NCBI GenBank assembly: GCA_011053055.1
Contig: DRHT01000032.1
Location: 1-64,000, forward strand
Direction: 5' to 3'
Source: Halopseudomonas sabulinigri
GTDB taxonomy: Bacteria > Pseudomonadota > Gammaproteobacteria > Pseudomonadales > Pseudomonadaceae
DNA length: 64,000 nt
This document shows, piece after piece, positions 44,315 through 53,392 of the stretch (within the stretch, counting starts at the first letter, position 1; the number at the start of each line of letters is the position of its first letter). Made by a program: the position numbers and the translations under genes. The notes below the pieces were generated by a model that saw only the letters and a list, made by a program, of their open reading frames with translations, had not been told where the DNA came from and searched no databases.

Positions 44315-44337
44315 TGGCCGGCCTTGTGGGCCGGCCA
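44315..44337 (-). terminator. Hairpin after the BON-domain gene
   Basis: TGGCCGGCC-TTGTG-GGCCGGCCA: a perfect nine-base stem 6 bp past the BON gene stop. On the minus strand it is followed by ATTTATT, a weak U-tract, so it is a likely terminator or attenuator before the DUF2383 gene. Confidence 0.72.
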
Positions 44338-44342
44338 TTCGA

Positions 44343-45173
44343 TCAGTTGGCAGTGCGCAGATTCTCTGCAGTCACTTCGTTAACGCCTTTGATGTTCTTG
44401 GCAGTGCGAATAGCCAGATCTTTCTCAGCGCTGGACATGGCGGTACCGCTTAATGCAACTACGCCATTTTTGGTGTCAACCGAGATATCCAAACCACTCA
44501 GGTTGCTGCTCAGCAAATAACTGGATTTAATCTTGCTGGTAATCCAGGCATCGCTGATTGCTTCACCGGCGTCATCGGCTGTGTTCTGTGCCTTGGCAGC
44601 CGCAGTAGCATCGGCATTGACGCGGATTTCGTTGTCAACGCGGCGTACGCCATCGGTGTCCTTGGCAAGCATGCCAGCCAGATCCTTAGCTGCTTCAGAT
44701 TGGGCAGTACCACTCAGGTTAACTACACCGTTTTTGGTGGTGACGTTAACGTCCAGACCTTCGGTGTTGCTGTTCCACAACAGTTTGGACTTGATGGTGG
44801 CTGTAGTAGTCGCGCTGCTGAAGCTCTGTGACAGCGTTTGTTCGCCGTCTGCGCTTTTCTTGGTTTCAACGTCAGGATTAACCGTCAGCTGGTTGTCTAC
44901 TTTAGTGACGCCATCGATGCTCATGGCAACTTCTTCGGCCAGATCACGGTCAACGTCGTTTTCAACTTCACCGGTCAACTTGGCGACGCCGTTCTCAACG
45001 TCAACATCAATTTCGAAGGGGTTCAGGTGGCGATTCAAGGCAATCGCTGTCCAGACTGAACCTTCTTGGCGGGCTTCTGCCATGTCGCCGTCGTCTGCGT
45101 GGGCAGCCAGAGGCATAATGCCCATCAGGCTGGCGGTAGCGGTAGCAAGTGCGATTGTTTTCAACTTGAACAT
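44343..45173 (-). CDS. Periplasmic triple BON-domain protein (OsmY-like)
   Basis: A 276-aa exported protein with a signal peptide ending near PLAAHADD. Three BON modules follow: LNPFEIDVDVENGVAKLTGEV, GLDVNVTTKNGVVNLSGTAQ and GLDISVDTKNGVVALSGTAM. BON domains bind phospholipids and OsmY-like proteins protect the envelope or act as chaperones. AGGAG precedes the ATG. Confidence 0.91.
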   Translation of the reverse strand: MFKLKTIALATATASLMGIMPLAAHADDGDMAEARQEGSVWTAIALNRHLNPFEIDVDVENGVAKLTGEVENDVDRDLAEEVAMSIDGVTKVDNQLTVNPDVETKKSADGEQTLSQSFSSATTTATIKSKLLWNSNTEGLDVNVTTKNGVVNLSGTAQSEAAKDLAGMLAKDTDGVRRVDNEIRVNADATAAAKAQNTADDAGEAISDAWITSKIKSSYLLSSNLSGLDISVDTKNGVVALSGTAMSSAEKDLAIRTAKNIKGVNEVTAENLRTAN

Positions 45174-45535
45174 GGGTGTTTCTCCTGTGAATCGTTTTTG
45201 TCCGTATTCGGCGTTGTTTTGCCTGCCGATGTAATTACTATTGCAGGGGCTGTGCCAGCTTTTTGCTTTTATATAAATCCATTAAAAACAATTAGTTATG
45301 TTTTTCGTTTGGGGGTGTCTCGCTTGCGCTTTGCACGACGCCGCTGTTTTTGTCGTGCAAATTGCAAGGACCGGGCCGGTAATCATCGTTTGCCTTGGTC
45401 GGCAATGGTGACTGGCTCGGGTTACACTGAGTTAAATGTTGCTGGGCGGTACCTTGCATTGTGTTGTGTGCTGCTCGAAACCGGTGATGGGCGGTATTGT
45501 CCAATTGGTTATTGATCACTCTGTGGAGTCTTAAC
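45174..45535. other. 362-bp divergent gap between the BON and DUF4136 genes
   Basis: The BON-proximal part is A+T-rich (TTTATATAAA) and presumably holds its promoter. A perfect 10-bp inverted repeat, TTTGCACGAC / GTCGTGCAAA with a 12-nt loop, lies at 45330-45361. The track ORF 45066-45515 crossing the gap has no family resemblance and overlaps the BON gene, so I treat it as non-coding. Confidence 0.5.
45330..45361. repeat. Perfect 10-bp inverted repeat TTTGCACGAC...GTCGTGCAAA
   Basis: Arms at 45330-45339 and 45352-45361. No T-tract follows in either direction, so a terminator is unlikely. Could be an operator or a leader hairpin in the long gap. Confidence 0.6.
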
Positions 45536-46096
45536 ATGCGTCGTTTATTCTTGCTGTTGCCTGCTGTTCTATTGATTGCTGCCTGTCAGGGTGCTGCGGT
45601 GCAGCCTGATTACGATGTTTCCCGTAACTTTGGTGATTACCGCACCTGGCAGTTCGACGACCCCGCCGTTTCATCTCGCCCGGAAAATGATCCACGGCTG
45701 ACCGGCGAGCTGACCAGTGAACGCGTGAAGGACTCGGTGAGCAATCAGATGGAGTTGCGTGGCTTGCGTCCACCGGCGGCAGGTCAAAACGCTGACCTGA
45801 AGGTGAAGGCCTATCTCATGATTGAGAATCGTCAGGACAACGTGAGCACTAGCTTCGGTGGTTACTGGGGTACGGGTTGGGGCGGTTTCTGGGGTGGTCC
45901 ATCGATTCAAACCCAGAGTGTTGACTATAAAGAGTTGATTCTGCAGATCGATATGCTCGACAGCAGCGATGGAAAGTTGGTGTGGCGTGGCAGTGAAAGT
46001 GAATCCATGAGTGAGCGCCCGCAGACGCCAGCCAAGCGTGAAGAACAGATCAACCGTTTGGTTGGTAAGATTCTGGGCAGCTTCCCGCCGAACTGA
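45536..46096 (+). CDS. DUF4136 lipoprotein
   Basis: A 186-aa precursor with a lipoprotein signal LLPAVLLIAAC, lipidated Cys near residue 17. The DUF4136 domain starts DYDVSRNFGDYRTWQFDD and ends with a conserved REEQINRLVGKILGSFPPN. A Gly/Trp-rich loop, YWGTGWGGFWGGP, lies in the middle. ATG 45536 is preferred to 45497, which lacks a signal sequence. Function unknown; probably anchored in the outer membrane. Confidence 0.88.
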   Translation: MRRLFLLLPAVLLIAACQGAAVQPDYDVSRNFGDYRTWQFDDPAVSSRPENDPRLTGELTSERVKDSVSNQMELRGLRPPAAGQNADLKVKAYLMIENRQDNVSTSFGGYWGTGWGGFWGGPSIQTQSVDYKELILQIDMLDSSDGKLVWRGSESESMSERPQTPAKREEQINRLVGKILGSFPPN

Positions 46097-46117
46097 GTCG
46101 GCGGGGGTTACTGCTCT

Positions 46118-47074
46118 CTACATGCTGGCGAGCATGGGTTGCTCGCCGCGCAGCTTGATCACATCCGCTCTGGGTGGCGCGCCAAACATACGCCGGTACT
46201 CGCGGCTAAAATGTGAAGGGCTTTCGTAACCCACGCGATAACTGGCAGTCGCGGCTTCCAGCCCCTCACTTAGCATCAGCCTGCGCGCTTCGTGTAAGCG
46301 CAACTTCTTCTGGAATTGCACCGGTGACATCCGCGTCACCTGCTTGAAGCTATGGAACAGGGTGGATTCGCTCATGTTCACATCATCAGCCAGATCCCTC
46401 ACCCGCAAGGGTTCGGCGAACCTGTCCTTGAGCACCGCAATGACCTTGGAAATGCGGTGCGCCTGACTGTCAGTGGAGACAAAGTCGCGCATGCGCCAGC
46501 CCATCTCGCCGATCAACGCGCGGTAGATTATCTCGCGGCGTGCCAGCGGCGCCAGAATGCGACAGTCTGCGGGTGACTCGAGTAAAGATACCAGTCGCGT
46601 CATGGCCTCCAGAATACCCACATCTACCGGAGCCACACACAGTCCGCAGGAGGCAGCTGGGCAATCCCGTTGCTGGTCCAGTGGCGGTAGGGTGTCGCCT
46701 AACTCGAGCACCATTTCTGCCACTTCCTGAGGGTCTATCGCCAGCTTTACCGCCAGGTAAGGTGTTTCTGGTGAGGCATCCACCACGCAGCCCACAACGG
46801 GCAGCTCTACCGCAGAGATCATATAGGTCAACGGGCCGTAAATAATCTCCTTGTCGCCCAGCTGCACTGTTTTGCTGCCCTGCGCCATGACGCAAAGAGA
46901 AGGCTCGTATACCGAGGAGCTGACGCTGGTCGGATGATCGGCGCGAAAAACCTGTAAGCCGGGTATGCAGGTGTCTTGTACACCTTCTTCCGAGGTGTGC
47001 TTCACCACGAGCTCCGCCAAGCGGCGACACATGGGCGCTTCAGGTTGCGCAAGCTGGGCATTGATGTCGATCAT
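46118..47074 (-). CDS. AraC-family regulator (AraC_N type)
   Basis: A 318-aa activator with an N-terminal AraC_N-type domain (FRADHPTSVSSSVYEPSLCVMAQGSKTVQLGD) and two C-terminal helix-turn-helix units (VRDLADDVNMSESTLFHSFKQVT and TASYRVGYESPSHFSREYRRMFG). CPAASCGLCV contains cysteines that could sense electrophiles, which is speculative. It is divergent from the RND operon, and 21-bp spaced repeats lie in the gap. Confidence 0.91.
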   Translation of the reverse strand: MIDINAQLAQPEAPMCRRLAELVVKHTSEEGVQDTCIPGLQVFRADHPTSVSSSVYEPSLCVMAQGSKTVQLGDKEIIYGPLTYMISAVELPVVGCVVDASPETPYLAVKLAIDPQEVAEMVLELGDTLPPLDQQRDCPAASCGLCVAPVDVGILEAMTRLVSLLESPADCRILAPLARREIIYRALIGEMGWRMRDFVSTDSQAHRISKVIAVLKDRFAEPLRVRDLADDVNMSESTLFHSFKQVTRMSPVQFQKKLRLHEARRLMLSEGLEAATASYRVGYESPSHFSREYRRMFGAPPRADVIKLRGEQPMLASM

Positions 47075-47534
47075 GCGTTAACACCTCGTTCTGGAGTTTC
47101 GCGATAGTATACGCAGGAAGAGTTAGGCGCTGATTACAGCCTGATGTAAATTGCAGGATAAGGCAATAAGCTTGCAGGATCGCGCAAATCAAAGGCTGGC
47201 GAGTGCCGTTTTGCTGTTAATGGGTGCGTATAAGCCACTTTCTTGCCCTATAAGTGCACCTTTTGCCGATTGCCTTTTTCTACGGAATAAACAGAATTAG
47301 GCAATTCTTGCGCAGAACAAGGATACCTACCCTACTATCCGCACGCGTATCTTTCTCTCCCATACCTGAACCCAGTTCGACCGGTTTGTTCTGCAGTCCT
47401 TTGAAAGCCTTCTGCATTGCCAACGCTGCTTATAGCGGCTTGGTTCCCGCGCCGGCGCTTTCCAACGTTCTGTTGATGCGAACGGGTGCTTGTTCTATTG
47501 CCGGGCCATTTTGTTCAGAGGGAGCAAAGATCAG
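47075..47534. other. 460-bp regulatory gap between araC and the RND operon
   Basis: Holds the direct repeats at 47151-47187 and then about 345 bp before the adaptor start. The plus ORF 47254-47538 in the track has unusual composition and no recognised family, so it is probably not a gene. No clear terminator or small RNA was seen. Confidence 0.5.
47151..47187. promoter_or_regulatory. AraC-type operator: direct repeat TTGCAGGAT-N3-GCAA, 21-bp spacing
   Basis: TTGCAGGATAAGGCAA (47151-47166) and TTGCAGGATCGCGCAA (47172-47187) agree in 13 of 16 positions. Start-to-start spacing is 21 bp, two helical turns, so an AraC dimer could bind one DNA face. It lies about 77 bp upstream of the araC start and 350 bp before the RND adaptor. 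Confidence 0.7.
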
Positions 47535-48701
47535 ATGAACACATTCACCTTTCATAAAATCAAACAGCTCAGCGTTGCGGGTCTGCTGCTTGCAGTGCTC
47601 GCGGGTTGTGATGCCAGCGGCCAGGAGACGGCGGCTGCACCACCGCCACCCGAGGTGGAAGTGGCTACTGTAAGCACCCGTGATGTCACTCTTTGGGATA
47701 CCTTCACCGGACGTATCGCGGCGCCCGAAACCGTCGCGCTGCGGCCGCGTGTCAGTGGCTATATCGACAAGGTAGCCTTTACCGAGGGTGAGCTGGTCAA
47801 ACAGGGCGATGTGCTTTTTGTAATTGATCAACGGCCCTATCAAGCCCGCTTGCAGATGGCCAAAGCCGAGTTGGAACGCGCCCGCAGCCAGCGGTTGCTG
47901 AGCAATCGTGAAGCACAACGCGCCGAGCAGCTGTGGGAGCGCCGGGCTATTTCCCGCGAAGAGCTGGATCAACGCAGCGCAGCGCGTGCTATCGCCCAGG
48001 CTGGTGTAGATTCCGCGCAGGCATCGTTGGATAACGCCAAGCTGGACCTGGCCTACACCGAGGTCAAGGCACCGGTGGGCGGTCGCATGGGCCGAGCGGA
48101 AATTACCCGCGGCAACCTGGCGACGGCGGACAGCACCTTGCTGGCAACGCTGGTCTCAGTTGATCCCATGTATGTGTACTTTGAGAGTGATCAGCAGACG
48201 GCCGATAACAACCCCTATGCTACGGCGGAGCATGCCGTTGTCCCGGTGCGGGTAGGTTTGGCTAACAGTGAGGATTACCCACACGAAGGCCAGCTCGATT
48301 TTGTTGATAACCAGTTCAACGCGGCGACCGGCACATTGCAGTACCGCGCAGTGATCGCCAACCCACAAGGTAGTCTGCGTCCCGGTCAGTTTGCTCGGGT
48401 GCAAATGCCGGTAGCGGCGGCTAGCAAAGCGATTCTGATTGACCAAAAAGCCGTGCTTACAGACCAGGATCGCCGCTATGTGTACCTGCTGGATGAGCAG
48501 AACCACGCTACTCGACACTTTGTGGAAACTGGCCGCCGGGTCGATGGTTTGCTGGTTATCAACAAAGGATTGAGCGGTGGCGAGCGTTTGGTCGTCAACG
48601 GGCTGCAGAAAATCCTCTTTCCCGGCATGCAAGTAGTACCGCAGCTAGTGGCGATGGCCAGTGCGGATCGACAGATCGCGGTGGCGCAGAACAGCTTCTA
48701 G
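47535..48701 (+). CDS. RND efflux periplasmic adaptor (MexE/MexP-like)
   Basis: Membrane-fusion lipoprotein of a tripartite pump, 388 aa, with lipobox LLLAVLAGC (Cys near residue 23). The barrel-sandwich segment LRPRVSGYIDKVAFTEGELV and hairpin coiled coil around 100-170 are followed by LDLAYTEVKAPVGGRMGRAEITRGNL. ATG 47535 after GGAG is preferred to 47490. First gene of a three-gene RND operon. Confidence 0.93.
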   Translation: MNTFTFHKIKQLSVAGLLLAVLAGCDASGQETAAAPPPPEVEVATVSTRDVTLWDTFTGRIAAPETVALRPRVSGYIDKVAFTEGELVKQGDVLFVIDQRPYQARLQMAKAELERARSQRLLSNREAQRAEQLWERRAISREELDQRSAARAIAQAGVDSAQASLDNAKLDLAYTEVKAPVGGRMGRAEITRGNLATADSTLLATLVSVDPMYVYFESDQQTADNNPYATAEHAVVPVRVGLANSEDYPHEGQLDFVDNQFNAATGTLQYRAVIANPQGSLRPGQFARVQMPVAAASKAILIDQKAVLTDQDRRYVYLLDEQNHATRHFVETGRRVDGLLVINKGLSGGERLVVNGLQKILFPGMQVVPQLVAMASADRQIAVAQNSF

Positions 48702-48783
48702 CTGTCGGTCATACCCAACCTATAACCCAATCATTATTGCCAGGGGTGCGCTCAGTTGAGCGCGCCGCAGGGAGAGTCTGGCC

Positions 48784-51700
48784 GTGAATATTTCACGTTT
48801 CTTTATCGATAGACCGATTTTTGCTTCGGTACTGTCGATCATTATTTTTGCTGTAGGCCTGATCAGCATTCCGCTGTTGCCGGTCAGTGAATACCCCGAG
48901 GTAGTGCCGCCCAGCGTGCTAATCAGCGCCAGTTACCCCGGTGCCAACCCCAAAACTATTTCCGAAACCGTCGCCACGCCACTGGAAGAAGCCATCAATG
49001 GCGTGGAAGACATGATCTACATGAAGTCGGTGGCCGGTAGCGACGGCAGTCTGGCGCTAACCGTGACCTTTGCTCTGGGTACTGATCCGGATCAGGCGCA
49101 GGTGCAGGTGCAGAACCGGGTATCCCAGGCGTTGCCGCGCTTGCCTGAGGATGTGCGCCGCCTCGGTGTAACCACCCAGAAGCAGTCGCCCAACCTGATG
49201 ATGGCGGTGCACCTTATTTCGCCGGATGACAGCCTGGATGCGACCTATATTCGCAACTATGCGGTGCTGCATATTCGTGATGAGCTGGCGCGGATTCCCG
49301 GCGTAGGTCAGGCCGGGCTGTTCGGCTCTGGCGACTACGCCATGCGTTTGTGGATTGACCCACAGCGTGCTGCCGCGCTCGGCGTGACCGCCGGCGACAT
49401 TACTGCCGCGGTGCAAGAGCAAAACGTGCAGGTTTCGGCTGGGCAGATTGGTGCGCCGCCGATGCCAAACGGCTCAGACCTGCTGATTTCGATTAATGCC
49501 AAGGGGCGGCTGGATAGCAAAGAAGCCTTCGGCGAGATCGTATTGAAGACAGGCAGTAACGGTCAGATTACCCGGCTTAGTGATGTCGCGCGCATTGAGC
49601 TAGCGGCTCAAGAGGATTCCCTGCGAGCGCTGCTTAATGGGCGTCAGGCGGTGGCATTACCCATCTTTCAGGCGCCGGGCTCTAACGCACTGGATGTGTC
49701 GGCAGCGGTTCGCGCCAAAATGGATGAGCTGGATGACAGCTTCCCGAAAGGCTTGAAGTGGGAGGTCGCCTACGACCCCACGGTGTTTGTTAGTACATCC
49801 ATCAGCTCGGTGATCACTACCTTGCTGGAAGCGGTGGCACTGGTGGTGTTGGTGGTGATTCTGTTCCTGCAGACCTGGCGCGCCTCGCTGATTCCATTGC
49901 TGGCAGTGCCGGTGTCGATTGTCGGCAGTTTTGCGATCTTGCTGCTGCTGGGCTTTTCTATCAATACCCTGACGTTGTTCGCCATGGTATTGGCGATTGG
50001 TATTGTGGTGGATGACGCCATCGTGGTGGTGGAGAACGTCGAGCGCAACATCGAGGCGGGATTGGCGCCCTTGGCGGCGGCCCATCAGGCGATGCGCGAA
50101 GTGAGCGGGCCGATCATTGCGATCAGTCTGGTGCTCTGTGCGGTCTTCGTACCGATGGCGTTTCTGGATGGCATTACTGGCCAGTTCTATCGGCAGTTTG
50201 CGGTCACCATCGCGATTACTACCGTGATCTCGGCGATCAACTCGCTGACTCTGTCGCCCGCGTTGGCTGCCACGCTACTTAAGCCGCATGGCGCTGCGCC
50301 AGACCTTCCAGCTCGGTTGCTGGATCGTGGTTTTGGCTGGCTGTTCCGCCCGTTCAATCGGTTCTTTCAGCGCAATGCGTTGCGTTATGAGCGGTTTGTG
50401 GGTCGCAGCTTTAGTCGTCGTGGTTTGGTCCTGGGCGTCTATCTGGTGTTGTTGGCGGGCACCGCGTTCATGTTCAACAAGGTGCCGGGCGGCTTTATTC
50501 CCACTCAGGATAAGACCTATCTGATTGGTAGCATCCGCCTGCCCGAAGGCTCGACCCTGGACCGCACCGAAGCCGTTGCGCGGCAGGTTAGTGAACTGGC
50601 GCTGAACACCGAAGGGGTGGCGAACGCCGCCGCCTTTGTTGGCTTCAATGCGCTACAGGGCACCAATACCCCGAATATTGCCACAGTGTTTGTGTTGTTC
50701 GATGATTTTGCTATTCGTGATCGTACCGCGCAGGAAATTGCCGATGAGCTGAACGGCAAGCTGGGCGGCATCAATGAAGGCTTTGCGATTACCTTTATGC
50801 CGCCGCCGGTTTTCGGCTTGGGCGCTGGCTCCGGTTACTCGCTGTACATTCAGGATCGCAGTGGCGCGGGTTATGGCGCGCTGCAGCAATCTACCGACAG
50901 CCTGGCCATGGCGCTGAGTCAAACACCGGGGCTGGGCTTTCCGATCACGTCTTATCAGGCCAATGTGCCGCAACTGGATGCCGAGGTAGATCGCCTGCAG
51001 GCCAAGGCGCAAGGCGTGCGGCTGGATGATCTGTTCGGCACGTTGCAAATGTACTTTGGCTCGCAGTACATCAACGACTTCAACCTGTTTGGCCGCACTT
51101 ATCAGGTCAAAGCGCAGGCGGATTCACAGTTCCGTGATGAAGCCAGCGACATCGACCACCTCTACACGCGTAACGCCAGCGGTGACATGGTGCCGCTGAA
51201 TACCATGGTCAGCCTGAAACCGAGCTTCGGCCCGGACCCGGTGATCCGTTACAACGGTTACCCCGCGTCGGACCTGATCGGCCAGTCCGATCCGAGCATG
51301 CTGTCGTCCGGTGAAACCCTGGCGACGGTTGCCAAAGTAGCCGGGCAGACCTTGCCGGCGGGTATGAGTGTGGAATGGACCGATCTCAGCTTTCAGCAGA
51401 TCACCCAGGGCAACGCCGCGATGGTGGTGTTTCCGCTAGCGCTGCTGTTGGTATTTTTGGTGCTGGCTGCCCTCTATGAAAGTTGGGTAATGCCGCTGGC
51501 GGTAATCCTGATCGTGCCTATGTGTTTGCTTGCTGCCTTGTTTGGCGTTTGGCTCAGCGGCGGCGATAACAACGTCTTCGTGCAGGTAGGTTTAGTGGTG
51601 TTGATGGGCTTGGCCTGCAAGAACGCGATCCTGATTGTCGAGTTTGCCCGCGAGTTGGAAATGGATGGCATGGACACCGTGAAAGCAGCATTGGAATCGA

Positions 51701-51960
51701 GTCGCCTGCGGTTGCGTCCGATCATCATGACCTCGGTGGCTTTCATCGCCGGCGTAGTGCCCTTGGTGTTGGCCACAGGTGCGGGCAGTGAAGTACGCAA
51801 CGCCATGGGGATTACCGTATTTACCGGGATGCTAGGGGTGACCTTGTTCGGCTTGCTGCTCACGCCAGTCTTCTATGTATCCCTGCGCAAGCTGTCAGGT
51901 AAATCGCTGGCGCCACAACCGAGCAATGCGGCGCAGCAAGAGGAAAATTCCCATGTTTAA
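48784..51960 (+). CDS. RND multidrug efflux permease (MexF/MexQ-like)
   Basis: Proton-driven drug exporter, 1058 aa. The N-terminus MNISRFFIDRPIFASVLSIII and the SEYPEVVPPSV segment match the MexF/MexQ group. TM4 has IGIVVDDAIVVVENVERN with both proton-relay acids, and TM10 has GLACKNAILIVEFAREL with the relay lysine. GTG start after GGGAGA. The 82-bp gap from the adaptor includes GCGCTC-AGTT-GAGCGC, a small hairpin that might tune expression. The stop overlaps the outer-membrane gene. Confidence 0.95.
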   Translation: MNISRFFIDRPIFASVLSIIIFAVGLISIPLLPVSEYPEVVPPSVLISASYPGANPKTISETVATPLEEAINGVEDMIYMKSVAGSDGSLALTVTFALGTDPDQAQVQVQNRVSQALPRLPEDVRRLGVTTQKQSPNLMMAVHLISPDDSLDATYIRNYAVLHIRDELARIPGVGQAGLFGSGDYAMRLWIDPQRAAALGVTAGDITAAVQEQNVQVSAGQIGAPPMPNGSDLLISINAKGRLDSKEAFGEIVLKTGSNGQITRLSDVARIELAAQEDSLRALLNGRQAVALPIFQAPGSNALDVSAAVRAKMDELDDSFPKGLKWEVAYDPTVFVSTSISSVITTLLEAVALVVLVVILFLQTWRASLIPLLAVPVSIVGSFAILLLLGFSINTLTLFAMVLAIGIVVDDAIVVVENVERNIEAGLAPLAAAHQAMREVSGPIIAISLVLCAVFVPMAFLDGITGQFYRQFAVTIAITTVISAINSLTLSPALAATLLKPHGAAPDLPARLLDRGFGWLFRPFNRFFQRNALRYERFVGRSFSRRGLVLGVYLVLLAGTAFMFNKVPGGFIPTQDKTYLIGSIRLPEGSTLDRTEAVARQVSELALNTEGVANAAAFVGFNALQGTNTPNIATVFVLFDDFAIRDRTAQEIADELNGKLGGINEGFAITFMPPPVFGLGAGSGYSLYIQDRSGAGYGALQQSTDSLAMALSQTPGLGFPITSYQANVPQLDAEVDRLQAKAQGVRLDDLFGTLQMYFGSQYINDFNLFGRTYQVKAQADSQFRDEASDIDHLYTRNASGDMVPLNTMVSLKPSFGPDPVIRYNGYPASDLIGQSDPSMLSSGETLATVAKVAGQTLPAGMSVEWTDLSFQQITQGNAAMVVFPLALLLVFLVLAALYESWVMPLAVILIVPMCLLAALFGVWLSGGDNNVFVQVGLVVLMGLACKNAILIVEFARELEMDGMDTVKAALESSRLRLRPIIMTSVAFIAGVVPLVLATGAGSEVRNAMGITVFTGMLGVTLFGLLLTPVFYVSLRKLSGKSLAPQPSNAAQQEENSHV

Positions 51961-53377
51961 GCCACTGCATAAGCTAGCACCCTTTGCTCTGAGTCTGCTG
52001 GTGACCGCCTGCGCGGTAGGGCCGGACTATAAGGCTCCGCAACCAGTGCAAGTAGATAGCTTCAGCCAAGCCGCCAATAGCCGCTTTGATGAGGCAGCCG
52101 AGCAGCGCTTTTGGGCTGGCTTCAATGATCCGATATTGGAGCGATTGGTTGAGCGAACTCTGGCTGGAAACCTCGATCTGCAAACCTTGTTAGCGCGTTA
52201 TCGGGGTTCTGAGGCACTGTTGCGCGGTGCCCGCAGGGATCGCTGGCCTAGCTTGCGCGCTGAGGGCGGCGCATCAAAACAGCACCTGGCTGAGGTCGAA
52301 CGCATTACGCCAGGCCAGGAGCGGGTCGAGCAGTATTCCGCTGGGCTGGTCGCCAGCTGGGAGCTTGATCTATACGGTCGGCTGGCACGCGGAGTGGAAG
52401 CTAGCGAGGCAGAGCTACAGGCCTCCGCTGCGGATTTTCAGGCGTTGCAGGTAGCATTAACCGGACAACTGGCGAGTAGCTACTTCTCGTTACGAGGACA
52501 GCAACAATTGCTGGCAGTCGCTGAGCAGAACGTGGCTTTGCAGCAAGAATCGCTGGACATCGTTAGCGCGCGGCTTGAGGCCGGGCGCGGCACCCAATTT
52601 GATCAGTTGCGGGCACAGGCTGAACTGGATTCGTTGCGCGCCCTGGTGCCGCAGCGCAAGGCCGCCGTGCAGTTGAGCATGCACCGTTTGGCGGTACTCA
52701 CCGGCCAGCCTCCGGCGGCTCTGAATGCACTGTTGAGTGAGGCTAAGCCAATGCCGACGGTAGTCGCTGAAATACCCGTGGGTACGCCCGCTGATGTGCT
52801 GCGTCGTCGTCCGGATATTCAGGCAGCAGAGCGCCGACTGGCTGCCGCCACTGCGCGCATCGGGGTGGCGACTGCCGATCTGTTCCCACGGTTTACCCTG
52901 GGCGGTTTGTTGGGCTCCGTTGCTGGCAACGGCAGCGACCTGTTCAGTGCGGGCGCAGAATCACGCAGCGTCACGCTGGGTATTGATTGGACCTTTCTGG
53001 ACGTTGAAGGTGTGCGTGCGCGTATTGCTGCCGCAGATGCACGCGGTGCGGAAGGTTTGGCGCAATATCAGCAGGCGGTATTAAGCGCACTGGAAGAAAC
53101 CGAGAATGGGCTGGTTAATGTGCGCCAGTCACAGCGGCGTAGCGGTTGGCTGCAAAGCGCCAGTGAGGCTGCCGAACAGGCTGTTGAGCAAGCGCGCTTG
53201 CGCTATGAGCAGGGTTACATTGAGTATTTTGAAGTACTGGATGCTGAGCAGGCGTTAACGGCGGTGCGCAGTGATCTGGTGCAAAGCCGCATTGAATCGG
53301 CGGTGGCCATGGTGTCGGTTTATCAGGCCATAGCGGGAGCGCCGGCAGAAGAAAGCCCGGCGCTGGCGCGACGCTGA
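51953..53377 (+). CDS. RND outer-membrane channel lipoprotein (OprN/OpmE-like)
   Basis: TolC/NodT-type outer-membrane factor, 474 aa, with lipobox LLVTACAVGPDYKAP (Cys near residue 19). It has the two-fold repeat of coiled-coil helices, with RRRPDIQAAERRLAAATARIGVATADLFPRFTL in the second repeat and EYFEVLDAEQAL near the end. ATG 51953 follows AAGAGGAAAA and overlaps the permease stop by 8 bp. It completes a full tripartite pump. Confidence 0.94.
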   Translation: MFKPLHKLAPFALSLLVTACAVGPDYKAPQPVQVDSFSQAANSRFDEAAEQRFWAGFNDPILERLVERTLAGNLDLQTLLARYRGSEALLRGARRDRWPSLRAEGGASKQHLAEVERITPGQERVEQYSAGLVASWELDLYGRLARGVEASEAELQASAADFQALQVALTGQLASSYFSLRGQQQLLAVAEQNVALQQESLDIVSARLEAGRGTQFDQLRAQAELDSLRALVPQRKAAVQLSMHRLAVLTGQPPAALNALLSEAKPMPTVVAEIPVGTPADVLRRRPDIQAAERRLAAATARIGVATADLFPRFTLGGLLGSVAGNGSDLFSAGAESRSVTLGIDWTFLDVEGVRARIAAADARGAEGLAQYQQAVLSALEETENGLVNVRQSQRRSGWLQSASEAAEQAVEQARLRYEQGYIEYFEVLDAEQALTAVRSDLVQSRIESAVAMVSVYQAIAGAPAEESPALARR

Positions 53378-53392
53378 GGTTGCGTCGCCGCC

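Noticed and set aside
45066-45515. 149-aa plus-strand ORF across the BON promoter gap
   Set aside because: It overlaps the 5' end of the BON gene, has erratic composition and no recognisable domain or good ribosome site.
47254-47538. 94-aa plus-strand ORF upstream of the RND adaptor
   Set aside because: No family resemblance, no convincing ribosome site, and it runs into the adaptor start region; better read as untranslated leader.
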